NCBI GenBank assembly: GCA_030425905.1
Contig: JAUHZT010000020.1
Span: forward strand, 1 to 33,369
Source of the DNA: Gammaproteobacteria bacterium
GTDB lineage: Bacteria; Pseudomonadota; Gammaproteobacteria; Steroidobacterales; Woeseiaceae
DNA: 33,369 nucleotides
Direction of reading: 5' to 3'
The translations under genes and the position numbers were made by a program. Position 1 is the first letter of the stretch; each line of letters begins with the position of its first letter. The notes under the pieces were generated by a model. The model saw only the letters and a program-made list of their open reading frames with translations. It did not search any database and was not told the DNA's origin. Below are positions 25,373 to 33,167 of the stretch, in pieces.

Positions 25373-25409
25373 GGGTCGGGCGAAACAAAGGCGATTGCAA
25401 GCCCGACCC
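25373..25409 (+). terminator. Perfect hairpin after synthetase copy 2
   Basis: GGGTCGGGC (25373-25381) pairs perfectly with GCCCGACCC (25401-25409) across a 19-base loop, 7 bases after the synthetase stop. The downstream sequence TGGTCTTCTC is only partly T-rich, so it may be a leaky terminator or a transcript-processing/stability stem rather than a full stop before spuC. Confidence 0.5.
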
Positions 25410-25466
25410 ATGGTCTTCTCAATCTGAATTCTATCGGGCGCAGAGTGGCGCCAATCGAGGTCAATA

Positions 25467-26855
25467 ATGGCAGCTATCGAAAAAACAGGTGACACGAGCA
25501 AGCGTTCCAGAGAGGACTGGCAGGAACTCGATGCCAGGCATCACCTGCATCCGTTTACCGACCACAAGGACCTGCACGCAAAACGCTCCCGAATTATTGC
25601 CCGAGCAGAAGGCAACTACATCTACGATGTTGACGGCAACAAGATTCTCGATGGCATGTCTGGCCTGTGGTGTGTCAGCCTGGGGTATGGTCGAGAGTCC
25701 CTGGTGCAGGCCGCCGCCAAACAGATGCGTGAGCTGCCTTACTACAATAATTTCTTTCAGTGTGCGCATCCGCCAGCTATTGAGCTTTCGTCTATCCTGA
25801 CGGAGATCAGCCCGCCGCAATTCAACCGCGTATTTTTTGCGGGCTCCGGTTCAGAATCGAACGACACGATCGTGCGCATGGTTCGGCGTTACTGGGACCT
25901 GATGGAGCAACCGGAACGGCGCGTAATCATCAGCCGCAAGAATGCATACCACGGCTCCACGGTAGCCGCCGCAACGCTGGGTGGTATGAAACCAATGCAT
26001 GAACAAAGTGTTGTGCTTCCGGACGTCGTGCATGTCGATCAGCCTTACTGGTTCGGCAGCGATCGAAGCCTGTCACCCGACGAATTTGGCATCGCCATGG
26101 CGCGCAAGATCGAGGATAAAATTCTCGAGCTGGGAGCAGAAAAGATTGCGGCGTTTATTGGCGAGCCCGTGCAAGGCGCGGGTGGCGTAATCATTCCGCC
26201 AAGCACCTATTGGCCCGAAGTCCAGCGCATTTGTGACGAGTACGGCATTCTGTTGATCTCTGACGAGGTAATTACAGGTTTTGGCCGACTCGGCGAATGG
26301 TTTGGTGCGGACTACTTCAAGACTCGACCCGATTTCATGACCTTTGCAAAAGGTGTTACGTCGGGTTACCTGCCTCTTGGCGGCGTCTTTGTGAGCGACC
26401 GGGTTGCCGAGGTGCTGATCGACAAGGGCGGTGAGTTCTATCACGGCTACACCTATTCGGGACATCCCGCGTCCTGCGCGGTCGCAATTGAAAATATTCG
26501 TACTCTGCAACGGGAGAAGCTGGTCGAGCGTGTTCGCGACGACATTGGGCCGTACCTGCAGAAGCGCTGGGCGGAACTGACCGATCATCCACTGGTGGGT
26601 GAGGCGCGCATGGCAGGATTGATGGGTGCGTTCGAGATCGTCAAAGAGAAGTCACCGATGCAGCGTTTTGACGAGAAGGCCGGTGTCGGCTCAATGTGCA
26701 GGGATCACCTGGTCAATAACGGGCTCATTATGCGGGCGGTCGGCGACACAATTATTGTTGCACCGCCGTTTACACTGTCGGAAAGCGAAGCAGATGAAAT
26801 GATGGAGATAGCATGGCGCTGTCTCGATATGACCCAGCGTGATCTGGCCGCCTGA
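25467..26855 (+). CDS. spuC: Putrescine (polyamine)-pyruvate aminotransferase, class III
   Basis: This 462-residue PLP-dependent class III aminotransferase moves an amine from putrescine or a related polyamine to pyruvate. Features are the phosphate-binding GSGSESNDT (~126-134), KNAYHGSTVAAATLGG, the PLP-ring Asp266 in LLISDEVITGFGR and the Schiff-base Lys295 in TFAKGVTSGYLPLGG. N-terminal DARHHLHPFTD and LDGMSGLWCVSLGYGR are hallmarks of the SpuC/omega-transaminase subgroup. The ATG at 25467 is preceded by a GAGGT site. It follows the synthetase after a 101-base gap containing a hairpin. In Pseudomonas SpuC acts in putrescine degradation. Taurine, beta-alanine or other omega-amines are alternative substrates for this subgroup. 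Confidence 0.88.
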   Translation: MAAIEKTGDTSKRSREDWQELDARHHLHPFTDHKDLHAKRSRIIARAEGNYIYDVDGNKILDGMSGLWCVSLGYGRESLVQAAAKQMRELPYYNNFFQCAHPPAIELSSILTEISPPQFNRVFFAGSGSESNDTIVRMVRRYWDLMEQPERRVIISRKNAYHGSTVAAATLGGMKPMHEQSVVLPDVVHVDQPYWFGSDRSLSPDEFGIAMARKIEDKILELGAEKIAAFIGEPVQGAGGVIIPPSTYWPEVQRICDEYGILLISDEVITGFGRLGEWFGADYFKTRPDFMTFAKGVTSGYLPLGGVFVSDRVAEVLIDKGGEFYHGYTYSGHPASCAVAIENIRTLQREKLVERVRDDIGPYLQKRWAELTDHPLVGEARMAGLMGAFEIVKEKSPMQRFDEKAGVGSMCRDHLVNNGLIMRAVGDTIIVAPPFTLSESEADEMMEIAWRCLDMTQRDLAA

Positions 26856-26888
26856 TGCGGCGATTGTGCAACAGACCGGGACCGCGAT

Positions 26889-27836
26889 ATGAGTAAGTCA
26901 GAAGGCGATCACGCGTTCATGCGTGACAGTTTGTACGGCACCACGCCCGAACCGACGTACGCGGGCGCCACGTCTTTTATGCGCCGCAAATACTCGCGCG
27001 ATTACCGCGGTGTGGACGTTGTTGTGCAGGGCGTGCCACTGGATACGGCAACTTCGAATCGGCCCGGTGCACGCTTCGGTCCGCGTTCAATCCGGGCGGC
27101 GTCAACCATCATGGCGTGGGAAAAGCCCTACGGCATGGCATTCGATCCGTTCGACAAGCTGGCGGTGGTGGACAGTGGAGACAGCGTGTTCGATTTTGGC
27201 GCACCGGCAACGGTGCCGCAGGAGATCGAAGACAATGCATTCGCAATCATCGATCAGGGCCCGGGGCTGCTGAGCCTCGGGGGTGACCACTTTGTCGCTT
27301 ATCCGCTGCTAAGGGCGCATGCGAGGAAGCATGGCAAGCCTCTGTCTTTGCTGCACTTCGACGCGCATAGCGACACCTGGGACGACGAAGACAAGCGCAT
27401 CGATCACGGCACGATGTTTTACTGGGCAGCGAAAGAAGGCCTAGTCGACCCGCAAACTTCCATGCAGATCGGTTTGCGCACGACCAACTCCGATACGCTG
27501 GGTTTCAATATTCTGGATGCGCCGTGGGTCCATGCCAACGGGATCGACGCTGTCATCGAGAAGACCAAAGCTGTGCTGGCTGACCGGCCCGTGTACCTGA
27601 CCTTCGATATCGATTGCCTTGATCCAAGCTACGCGCCGGGGACCGGAACGCCTGTTTGTGGCGGGCTCACAACCCACCAGGCGCTGTCAATTCTGCGGGG
27701 GCTTGCGGGTATCAATGTCGTGGGCATGGACGTCGTGGAGGTGGCGCCACAATATGACGTCGCGGAGATTACTTCGCTCGCCGCTGCCCATATCGCGATG
27801 GAAATGCTTTACCTGTACGCGTGCCGTCCGGACTGA
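26889..27836 (+). CDS. speB: Agmatinase
   Basis: This 315-residue ureohydrolase converts agmatine to putrescine plus urea using two Mn2+. Metal ligands are seen at His134 in GGDHF, Asp158/His160/Asp162 in HFDAHSDTW, and Asp239/Asp241 in TFDIDCLDPSYAPGTGTP. The closeness to E. coli SpeB throughout (DHGTMFYWAAKEGL, NVVGMDVVEVAPQYD) favours agmatinase over guanidinobutyrase or arginase. It lies 33 bases after spuC. Feeding putrescine into PuuA and SpuC makes it the upstream step of the local pathway. No arginine decarboxylase is present here. The 3' end carries half of a perfect 11-base inverted repeat. Confidence 0.94.
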   Translation: MSKSEGDHAFMRDSLYGTTPEPTYAGATSFMRRKYSRDYRGVDVVVQGVPLDTATSNRPGARFGPRSIRAASTIMAWEKPYGMAFDPFDKLAVVDSGDSVFDFGAPATVPQEIEDNAFAIIDQGPGLLSLGGDHFVAYPLLRAHARKHGKPLSLLHFDAHSDTWDDEDKRIDHGTMFYWAAKEGLVDPQTSMQIGLRTTNSDTLGFNILDAPWVHANGIDAVIEKTKAVLADRPVYLTFDIDCLDPSYAPGTGTPVCGGLTTHQALSILRGLAGINVVGMDVVEVAPQYDVAEITSLAAAHIAMEMLYLYACRPD

Positions 27837-27850
27837 CGCCACGCGTACAG
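27813..27850. terminator. Inverted repeat spanning the speB stop
   Basis: CTGTACGCGTG (27813-27823) and CACGCGTACAG (27840-27850) are perfect 11-base complements around a 16-base loop containing the speB stop region. The element sits between convergent speB and trxA, so a bidirectional terminator or transcript-end stem is likely. There is no T-run on either side, which lowers confidence in rho-independent termination. The left arm lies inside coding sequence. Confidence 0.5.
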
Positions 27851-27862
27851 CAAGCTATTCCG

Positions 27863-28201
27863 TCAGGCGCTGGCTTTCTCGAGCGCAGCCGCGTAATCGG
27901 CTTTTGGCCGAACGCCGACAAACGTTTCCACGATCTCGCCCTTGTCAAACAGGATAACGGTCGGTATCGAGCGCACGCCGTATTCCATCGCGATTCGCTG
28001 GTTAGCATCCACGTCAAGCTTGGCAACGCGGGCGCGGCCCTCGAACTCACTTGAAAGCGAATCGATCACCGGTCCCAGGGCGCGGCATGGCGCACACCAC
28101 TCGGCCCAGAAATCAACCAGCACCGGTTGATCGGATTGCAGGACCTGTTCACCGAAGTCCTGTTCGTTGATAGCTACCGGATGGTTTGCTGATTGGGTCA
28201 T
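27863..28201 (-). CDS. trxA: Thioredoxin
   Basis: This 112-residue cytoplasmic thioredoxin is a disulfide reductase and electron donor. The active site WCAPC has cysteines at 36 and 39, and the buried Asp lies in VLVDFWAEWCAPC. The cis-Pro is in RSIPTVILF, and VAKLDVDANQ is typical of the central strand. The start ATG has an excellent AAGGAG site. A fuller genome would likely also encode a canonical TrxA near rho, so this may be a second copy. It is convergent with speB (26 bases) and divergent from xdhC (152 bases). Confidence 0.95.
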   Translation of the reverse strand: MTQSANHPVAINEQDFGEQVLQSDQPVLVDFWAEWCAPCRALGPVIDSLSSEFEGRARVAKLDVDANQRIAMEYGVRSIPTVILFDKGEIVETFVGVRPKADYAAALEKASA

Positions 28202-28325
28202 AATTGTGCTCCTTCGACGGCGCGGTGGCCGGTGTAATCCGTGGCTTGGAGGTTCGATGTGGGAGCCGGACGCTGGCTTTCAAGGGTTACTTTCGCCAGA
28301 TGCGGGTGTGGATCGATAACAAATA

Positions 28326-28341
28326 GGCATACCGGTATGCC
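28326..28341. promoter_or_regulatory. Perfect 16-base palindrome before xdhC
   Basis: GGCATACCGGTATGCC is a perfect palindrome ending 12 bases before the xdhC GTG, directly upstream of its GGGGTGG ribosome site. That placement fits a repressor operator or a translational-control stem. Whether the second TetR protein (29434-30102) binds it is unknown. Its own upstream region shows different palindromes. Confidence 0.55.
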
Positions 28342-28353
28342 AGGGGTGGTTAA

Positions 28354-29412
28354 GTGAACCGACACAAACTCGCGCAGTTTTTCGAGAAGCGCAGAGAGGC
28401 GGGCGTGCCGCTGGTGCTCGCGACGGTGTATGACACCGCGGGATCAACCTACAGTAAGCCGGGTGCCCGCATGCTGATCGATGCGGATGGGATTTTCCAG
28501 GGGATGCTGTCGGGCGGTTGCCTCGAGGGCGATCTTGCCATTCGTGCGCAGGTGGCTGTCGAGTCGGGGCGGGCACAATATGCCGATTACAACCTGGCCG
28601 ACAGCAATGACGAACTGTGGGGCCTGGGCGTCGGTTGCGACGGGCGTATGCGTATCCTCTTGCAACCGCTGACGGCGGCTACCGGCTACGAGCCGTTTGC
28701 CAGTATTGCTCGCACCGAACTTGGCTTACGCCGCACGCTGGCGATCACGTTGATCGAACCGCCGCTCAACGATGCTGCGCCAGGCGCCACGCTACTGGTG
28801 GCTGGCGGTGAAGTGCAGAATTTCGGTTTCCCGGATGCACTGTGCGAAGAAATCATGCGGTCTGCACCCGTGCAGGATGCCAGCGACTTTGTCGGGCTCG
28901 CCGATCTGCCGTGGCAAGCGGCATCGATCAGCTTGCTCTACAGTATCATTCACCCAACGCCCAGGGTCTTGGTCTTGGGCGCAGGTCTCGATGCCGAGCC
29001 GGTGGTCAGTATGGCTGCAGAACTGGGTTGGCTCGTCACTGTCGCCGATCATCGGCCCGCCTATGTCGAAAACAATAACTTTGCCGGCGCCGACCGTACG
29101 CTGTGCCTGGACGCCGAACAGCTCGCTCAGGAGGTAGAACTTGACGAATTCGATCTCGCGATTGTGATGAGTCATCACCTTGCCAGCGACCGAAAATACC
29201 TGGCGCAGCTATCGGGCTCACGCGTTCCGTACATTGGTTTGCTGGGGCCAAAGGCAAGACGGCGACGGCTGCTCGATGAGCTCGGCGAGCGTGCGCAGGA
29301 TCTGCGTGGGCGCTTGCATGGCCCGGCCGGACTTGACCTTGGTGGTTCAGGACCCGCGGCGATTGCCCTGTCTATCATTGCGCAGATGCAGCAGTTCCTG
29401 GGTGTGGACTAG
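28354..29412 (+). CDS. XdhC/CoxI-family molybdoenzyme maturation protein
   Basis: This 352-residue protein resembles XdhC, which binds molybdenum cofactor and helps insert (and sulfurate) it into xanthine-dehydrogenase-type enzymes. The N-terminal XdhC_CoxI domain shows YDTAGSTYSKPGARMLI and LSGGCLEGDLA. The C-terminal domain is Rossmann-like with VLGAGLDAEPVVSMA and VADHRPAY, then MSHHLASD and YIGLLGPKARRRRLL, ending in a glycine-rich LDLGGSGPAAIALSI. The GTG start has a strong site. No xanthine dehydrogenase or CO dehydrogenase subunit genes are in the window, so its client is elsewhere. A TetR gene is convergent 21 bases downstream. Confidence 0.9.
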   Translation: MNRHKLAQFFEKRREAGVPLVLATVYDTAGSTYSKPGARMLIDADGIFQGMLSGGCLEGDLAIRAQVAVESGRAQYADYNLADSNDELWGLGVGCDGRMRILLQPLTAATGYEPFASIARTELGLRRTLAITLIEPPLNDAAPGATLLVAGGEVQNFGFPDALCEEIMRSAPVQDASDFVGLADLPWQAASISLLYSIIHPTPRVLVLGAGLDAEPVVSMAAELGWLVTVADHRPAYVENNNFAGADRTLCLDAEQLAQEVELDEFDLAIVMSHHLASDRKYLAQLSGSRVPYIGLLGPKARRRRLLDELGERAQDLRGRLHGPAGLDLGGSGPAAIALSIIAQMQQFLGVD

Positions 29413-29433
29413 GAACTTTCGCCGACGCCGGAT

Positions 29434-30102
29434 TTACGCCGCGATGTCGTCAGACGAGCCCGGCAGGAAACAGCCAATAATCATGTCCGACAGTTCATCC
29501 AGCGCCCCGTCGGATTCAAAGTCTATGGCGCTCGTGCCCTTGATCTCAAGAGACAGGGCGAGCAACCCGCCAGCCGAGACCCGAATCATATTGAACAGCA
29601 GGGCAGGGTTGCCTGCCTTTGCGATGCCGAGTTTCTGCAATTCCTGCAAATACTTGACTGATTCGTCGAACAGCGGTTTCAGGTGGCGGTTTATAAGCCA
29701 GTCGAGGCGTTCGCTCGGGTAGCTGGACTCCTGCATGATGATCTTGTGCAAAGCAGGCTGGCGGTGCGCGTAGCGTACATACGTGCGCACGAAGGTTTCA
29801 GCACGTTGCCGAGGCTGCGATTCAGGGATATCGGCGGTGACTTTTGCCAGGGCAAGATTGAACTCACGAAAAATGCGATCCGTTGCGGCGCGCCAGAGTT
29901 GCTCTTTGTTCTTGAAGTGGTAGGTAATAAGCGGGTGGTGGACCCCGGCCCGATCGGCTATCTCGCGAGTTGAAGTGCCCTTGAATCCGTTTTCCGAGAA
30001 TGCCTGAGTCGCGGCGTCCAGCAGTTTCTGCTGGGTGACAACGGAGCGTTGTTGTTGTTTTCTAGGTTGCTGCCCATCTGCGCCAAACTCTTGTTCAGAC
30101 AC
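29434..30102 (-). CDS. TetR/AcrR-family transcriptional regulator
   Basis: This 222-residue regulator has a Gln/Arg-rich N-tail before the TetR helix-turn-helix (~residues 20-68: LLDAATQAFSENGFKGTST, then AGVHHPLITYHFKNKEQLW). The C-terminal part contains ARYAHRQPALHKIIMQESS-like residues typical of the TetR_C group seen in CecR/YbiH and RutR relatives, including the HKIIMQES motif. The ligand is unknown. It starts with GTG (30102) after an AGGGGA site. The 100 bases upstream hold several palindromes, consistent with autoregulation. It is convergent with xdhC. Confidence 0.9.
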   Translation of the reverse strand: MSEQEFGADGQQPRKQQQRSVVTQQKLLDAATQAFSENGFKGTSTREIADRAGVHHPLITYHFKNKEQLWRAATDRIFREFNLALAKVTADIPESQPRQRAETFVRTYVRYAHRQPALHKIIMQESSYPSERLDWLINRHLKPLFDESVKYLQELQKLGIAKAGNPALLFNMIRVSAGGLLALSLEIKGTSAIDFESDGALDELSDMIIGCFLPGSSDDIAA

Positions 30103-30130
30103 GAATGATTCCCCTGCTTACCCTTTTACT

Positions 30131-30142
30131 TAATCTAGATTA
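30131..30142. promoter_or_regulatory. Palindrome TAATCTAGATTA upstream of second tetR
   Basis: This perfect 12-base palindrome lies ~29 bases before the GTG of the minus-strand TetR gene, where an autoregulatory operator would be expected. Function is inferred from position. Confidence 0.45.
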
Positions 30143-30156
30143 GCGGGAATTCCTAG

Positions 30157-30170
30157 GCTAGTCCACTAGC
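30157..30170. promoter_or_regulatory. Inverted repeat GCTAG-N4-CTAGC upstream of second tetR
   Basis: GCTAGTCCACTAGC has 5-base arms around 4 bases, the same geometry as the operators of the other TetR operon in this window. It lies 15 bases from the first palindrome, with GGAATTCC (30146-30153) and CCTAGG (30152-30157) between. It could instead act as a weak 3' hairpin for the hybrid TonB gene ending at 30203. Confidence 0.4.
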
Positions 30171-30202
30171 ATGTCAGCTCGGTCGCAATCGTCGTGTTGA
30201 CC

Positions 30203-32998
30203 CTATTCCAGAGCGAACATCATGCGGACACCTGCTTGCTTCTGCACGATGAAGCCATTTTCGACAATTGGCTCAAACTCCCATTTCTCAACGGCTGTGA
30301 CGGCGGCATCGACAAACACGTTCTCCGGTTCCGAGCCGCGGACCTCGATGTTGCTCGTTGTGCCGTCGGCGGCAACGGTAAATACGATATCAACCCAGCC
30401 AGACAGATTGCGCCGTTCCGCGACCCGCGGGTATTTCGGCGCCACGTACTTGAGTCGCTTGAGTGCGCTGATAGGCAACGGACTGTCGCTTTTCGGCGCG
30501 CTGGCGGTTCGATTGCCTGGAGCGTCGGTGGCGGATGGCGAGCTTGCAGGCGGCGCCGTGCTTGCAACGCTTGCCGGTGTTGTTTCGGTGGCTTGATCGG
30601 TAGCCGGCTCGGCCGGAGCGGCGGCCGCTTCGCGCTCGGCGGCGGCCTGTTCTTCGGCTGCGATACGCTGCTCTTCAGCGCGTTGCAGAGCGGCGGCGCG
30701 TTCAGCTTCGCGCCTGCGCTCTTCCGCGACTACCCGGTCGCGAGCATCAGCCAGTGCCTGGGTAGCACCGGCGAGGTCGGCGTTCGCCGAATCGAGTTGC
30801 CGCGCATCCGCAAGCAGGTTATTCGCAGACTCAAAACGACCCTGATCAATTTCGCTGCGCGCTTGCAGTACAAGTTTGGATGCGATCGTCGTAAGGCCTT
30901 GTTGCGCCGCCAGGTTTTGCGGGTCGCTGGACAACACCAGCTCATAAAAATAGCGGGCGTTGTCATTGGAAGGGGCGATGAGCTTGTTTTGCTCGAGCCT
31001 CATAGCTGCCTGTGCAAGCACTTCATCGGCACGCTGTTCACTGCGCGCTTCAGCCAGTTCTGCATTGACGGCCGCGAGTTCCGCGCTCTGCGAAATGCCG
31101 AGCGCAGCGGCGGCTGCTAACGCGTTGGATGCATCTTCAAAACGTGTTTCGCGAATAGCGGCGCGTGCACTGTCAATATAATCACGTAGTTGCATTTGTG
31201 ACAGTTGCGCGGTCAAAAACGGCAGGCGGCTGTTCGCGGGGTCGGCAAACGCCACCCGATCCAGCGCCGCCTCTGCATCGCCTATGCGTCGTTCGAGCAT
31301 AGCTGTCTCGGCCAATTGCAGTGCGTCGTTCACAACATTGGCGAACTCGGCCGCAATGTCCGCGTTACCCGGCGATGCCGCAACGGCCGCTGCATACAAT
31401 TCAAGCGCGTTGTTGCCTGGCGGATTGAATATTTGTCCCGCCTGGTAAGCGAGCTGTGCTTCCTGCCTGAGTTCGTTGCGTGCCGGTACCGGTTTCGCGG
31501 GCGGGGCGCCGGTGCCGTCGCCCAGGAACTGCGACTCGGTTACCGATGTGCGTGCTGATGATGGCCGGTCCACGCTGTCGTCATCGCCGAACCCGCCAAA
31601 CATCCAGATGCCTGCGGCAACGAGAACGACGGCCACAACAGCACCGATGCCGATAATTTTGCCACCTGCAAACGACGACGTATCGCCACTGTCGGACATT
31701 GCCATACCGAGCGGCTCATTTGCGCTGAGTTCCGGCGTGGCCGGCGCAGCCGCCGGGGCGCTTGCCCGGCTGGTTGCCGCGGCAGGCTTCGTTTCGGCCG
31801 CGTCGTCGCCTTTGTTGATCTTGCCGGAAATCGCCTTGCCAAGGTTGGAAACGATGCCGGTCATGGTTTCGGTAAAGCTCGAATCGTCACCGTCGAAGGC
31901 AGAATTAAGATTGTCACCCATCAGATCGGGCGCGCCGGCGGCGGCGCTGCTTGCTGCGGGTGTCTTGCTGGCCGCCTTCGGCGCAGGTCTCGCGGCCGGC
32001 GCCGCCGCAGGTTTCGATGCGGGTGCGCTCTTGCCTGCGGGGGCATGACCGCTTAATTTGAAGGCCGAGTCCGGCGCTTCCAGGTGATGCTTGACAGAAG
32101 CTTCAATCGCAAGGCGCGCACGACCCGGGGACACCGGCTTGAGCAGGAATCGATACACCTTGCCACGATTGATAAGGTCCATCAGCATTTCGCCATCGTC
32201 GCGGCGCCCTGCCACGATATTGACCAGGCGCGTTGATTTACGTCGCAGGTGCTGCGTCAGTTTCTCAACGTTCTCGCCAACCATGGCTGCGTCGACCACA
32301 CCGACCCCCACTTTGTGCTTCGCGATGGCTTCTTCGGCCTGTGCCAGTGTATTGGCATAATGTACGTTGTGCAGGCCGCGGGTTGATTCCTTGACCGTGG
32401 CCAGAAATTCTTCGTCCTTCGTCAGCACCAGAACGTCGACAGCGCGCGCACCTGCGGCAATGTTGGACGAAATCTTGGTAGGGTCGAGAACAGGGACTTT
32501 GCCTGTGCCGTCGCTGATGATGGTCGACCCGTTTTCCGAGGTCTCCATGACGATATGCTGTGCCGCCAGGTTGTCCGGGTCGGCAGCCGTGTCGTTTGCA
32601 GATTCAGCCAGTGCGAGCAGGCGCATCTGGCGCGTCGCATTGTCTATTAGAGCAGTAAGTTCTGTGGCAGTCAGCGAGCCGCGCACAACTTGAAACACCT
32701 CTTTCTCGCCGACCAGCGCTTCGAGGCCCTGCTCGTTCTCGCCGGCCAGTAGAATACCGATGGTTTCGGGAGATCTTTTCTTGGCTTCGCGCAGAGCTTC
32801 GACGCCGCTCATGCCTGGCAGGTCTTTCGCCGAGACAATTACGTGAATGGGTGTGTCGCCAAGTGTGTTCAGGGCTTCAGTGCCAGTTGTTGCGCAATGC
32901 ACTGTATAGCGGTCATCAAGTCCCGAACTCAGGTTATCCAGTGTATGTTGCTCGCTGTGAAGTAACAGCACCTGCGTCTTAACTTGGTCCCGAGCCAC
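30203..32998 (-). CDS. Hybrid protein: two receiver-like domains, TM helix, helical repeats, TonB C-terminal domain
   Basis: This 931-residue protein appears to link cytoplasmic receiver-like domains to a periplasmic TonB-type tail. Domain 1 (~7-125, VLLLHSEQHTL; SAKDLPGMSGVEAL) has Ala57 where the phosphoacceptor Asp should be. Domain 2 (~186-305) has VVDAAM with Asp236 and YRFLLKPVSPGRARLAIEA with Lys287-Pro288, so it looks less degenerate. An Ala/Pro/Lys linker (~315-440) precedes one membrane helix (~447-468). The periplasmic part has an alpha-helical TPR-like region (~505-755), a charged coiled coil (~745-795), an Ala/Thr/Ser-rich linker (~795-840) and a TonB C-terminal domain (~845-931: KYPRVAERRNLSGWVDIVF; AVTAVEKWEFEPIV). 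The GTG start has a GGAGAG site. It lies downstream of thrS on the same strand. I know no named protein with this exact order. Confidence 0.85.
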   Translation of the reverse strand: MARDQVKTQVLLLHSEQHTLDNLSSGLDDRYTVHCATTGTEALNTLGDTPIHVIVSAKDLPGMSGVEALREAKKRSPETIGILLAGENEQGLEALVGEKEVFQVVRGSLTATELTALIDNATRQMRLLALAESANDTAADPDNLAAQHIVMETSENGSTIISDGTGKVPVLDPTKISSNIAAGARAVDVLVLTKDEEFLATVKESTRGLHNVHYANTLAQAEEAIAKHKVGVGVVDAAMVGENVEKLTQHLRRKSTRLVNIVAGRRDDGEMLMDLINRGKVYRFLLKPVSPGRARLAIEASVKHHLEAPDSAFKLSGHAPAGKSAPASKPAAAPAARPAPKAASKTPAASSAAAGAPDLMGDNLNSAFDGDDSSFTETMTGIVSNLGKAISGKINKGDDAAETKPAAATSRASAPAAAPATPELSANEPLGMAMSDSGDTSSFAGGKIIGIGAVVAVVLVAAGIWMFGGFGDDDSVDRPSSARTSVTESQFLGDGTGAPPAKPVPARNELRQEAQLAYQAGQIFNPPGNNALELYAAAVAASPGNADIAAEFANVVNDALQLAETAMLERRIGDAEAALDRVAFADPANSRLPFLTAQLSQMQLRDYIDSARAAIRETRFEDASNALAAAAALGISQSAELAAVNAELAEARSEQRADEVLAQAAMRLEQNKLIAPSNDNARYFYELVLSSDPQNLAAQQGLTTIASKLVLQARSEIDQGRFESANNLLADARQLDSANADLAGATQALADARDRVVAEERRREAERAAALQRAEEQRIAAEEQAAAEREAAAAPAEPATDQATETTPASVASTAPPASSPSATDAPGNRTASAPKSDSPLPISALKRLKYVAPKYPRVAERRNLSGWVDIVFTVAADGTTSNIEVRGSEPENVFVDAAVTAVEKWEFEPIVENGFIVQKQAGVRMMFALE

Positions 32999-33033
32999 GT
33001 CGTACTCTCCACTTGGTTTATGTCGAATTGATC

Positions 33034-33060
33034 ACGCAATCCTTGCGTAGCTGCAGTATA
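33034..33060 (-). promoter_or_regulatory. Candidate promoter and leader hairpin of the hybrid TonB gene
   Basis: On the minus strand TATACT (33060-33055) is a good -10 box about 57 bases before the GTG. The -35 is weak (best GCGACA at a 19-base spacing). Immediately downstream, near the predicted start site, ACGCAA-TCC-TTGCGT (33034-33048) is a perfect 6-base-arm inverted repeat that could be an operator or a leader hairpin. Confidence 0.4.
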
Positions 33061-33110
33061 TCCCCCAATTTATTACGCATGTCGCCGGACACCGACAGGA
33101 AGTGGATTCT

Positions 33111-33147
33111 GTGACCTGGCGCACAGTCAAAGTGCAGGTTGCGTCAC
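33111..33147 (-). terminator. Imperfect hairpin downstream of thrS
   Basis: On the plus strand ACCT (33114-33117) and GCAC (33121-33124) can pair with GTGC (33132-33135) and AGGT (33136-33139) around a 7-base loop, with a 3-base bulge and a further outer GTG/CAC pairing. It lies 21 bases beyond the thrS stop in the minus direction. No T-run follows, so termination is uncertain. Confidence 0.3.
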
Positions 33148-33167
33148 GTTTAGAGCAAATTTCCGGG

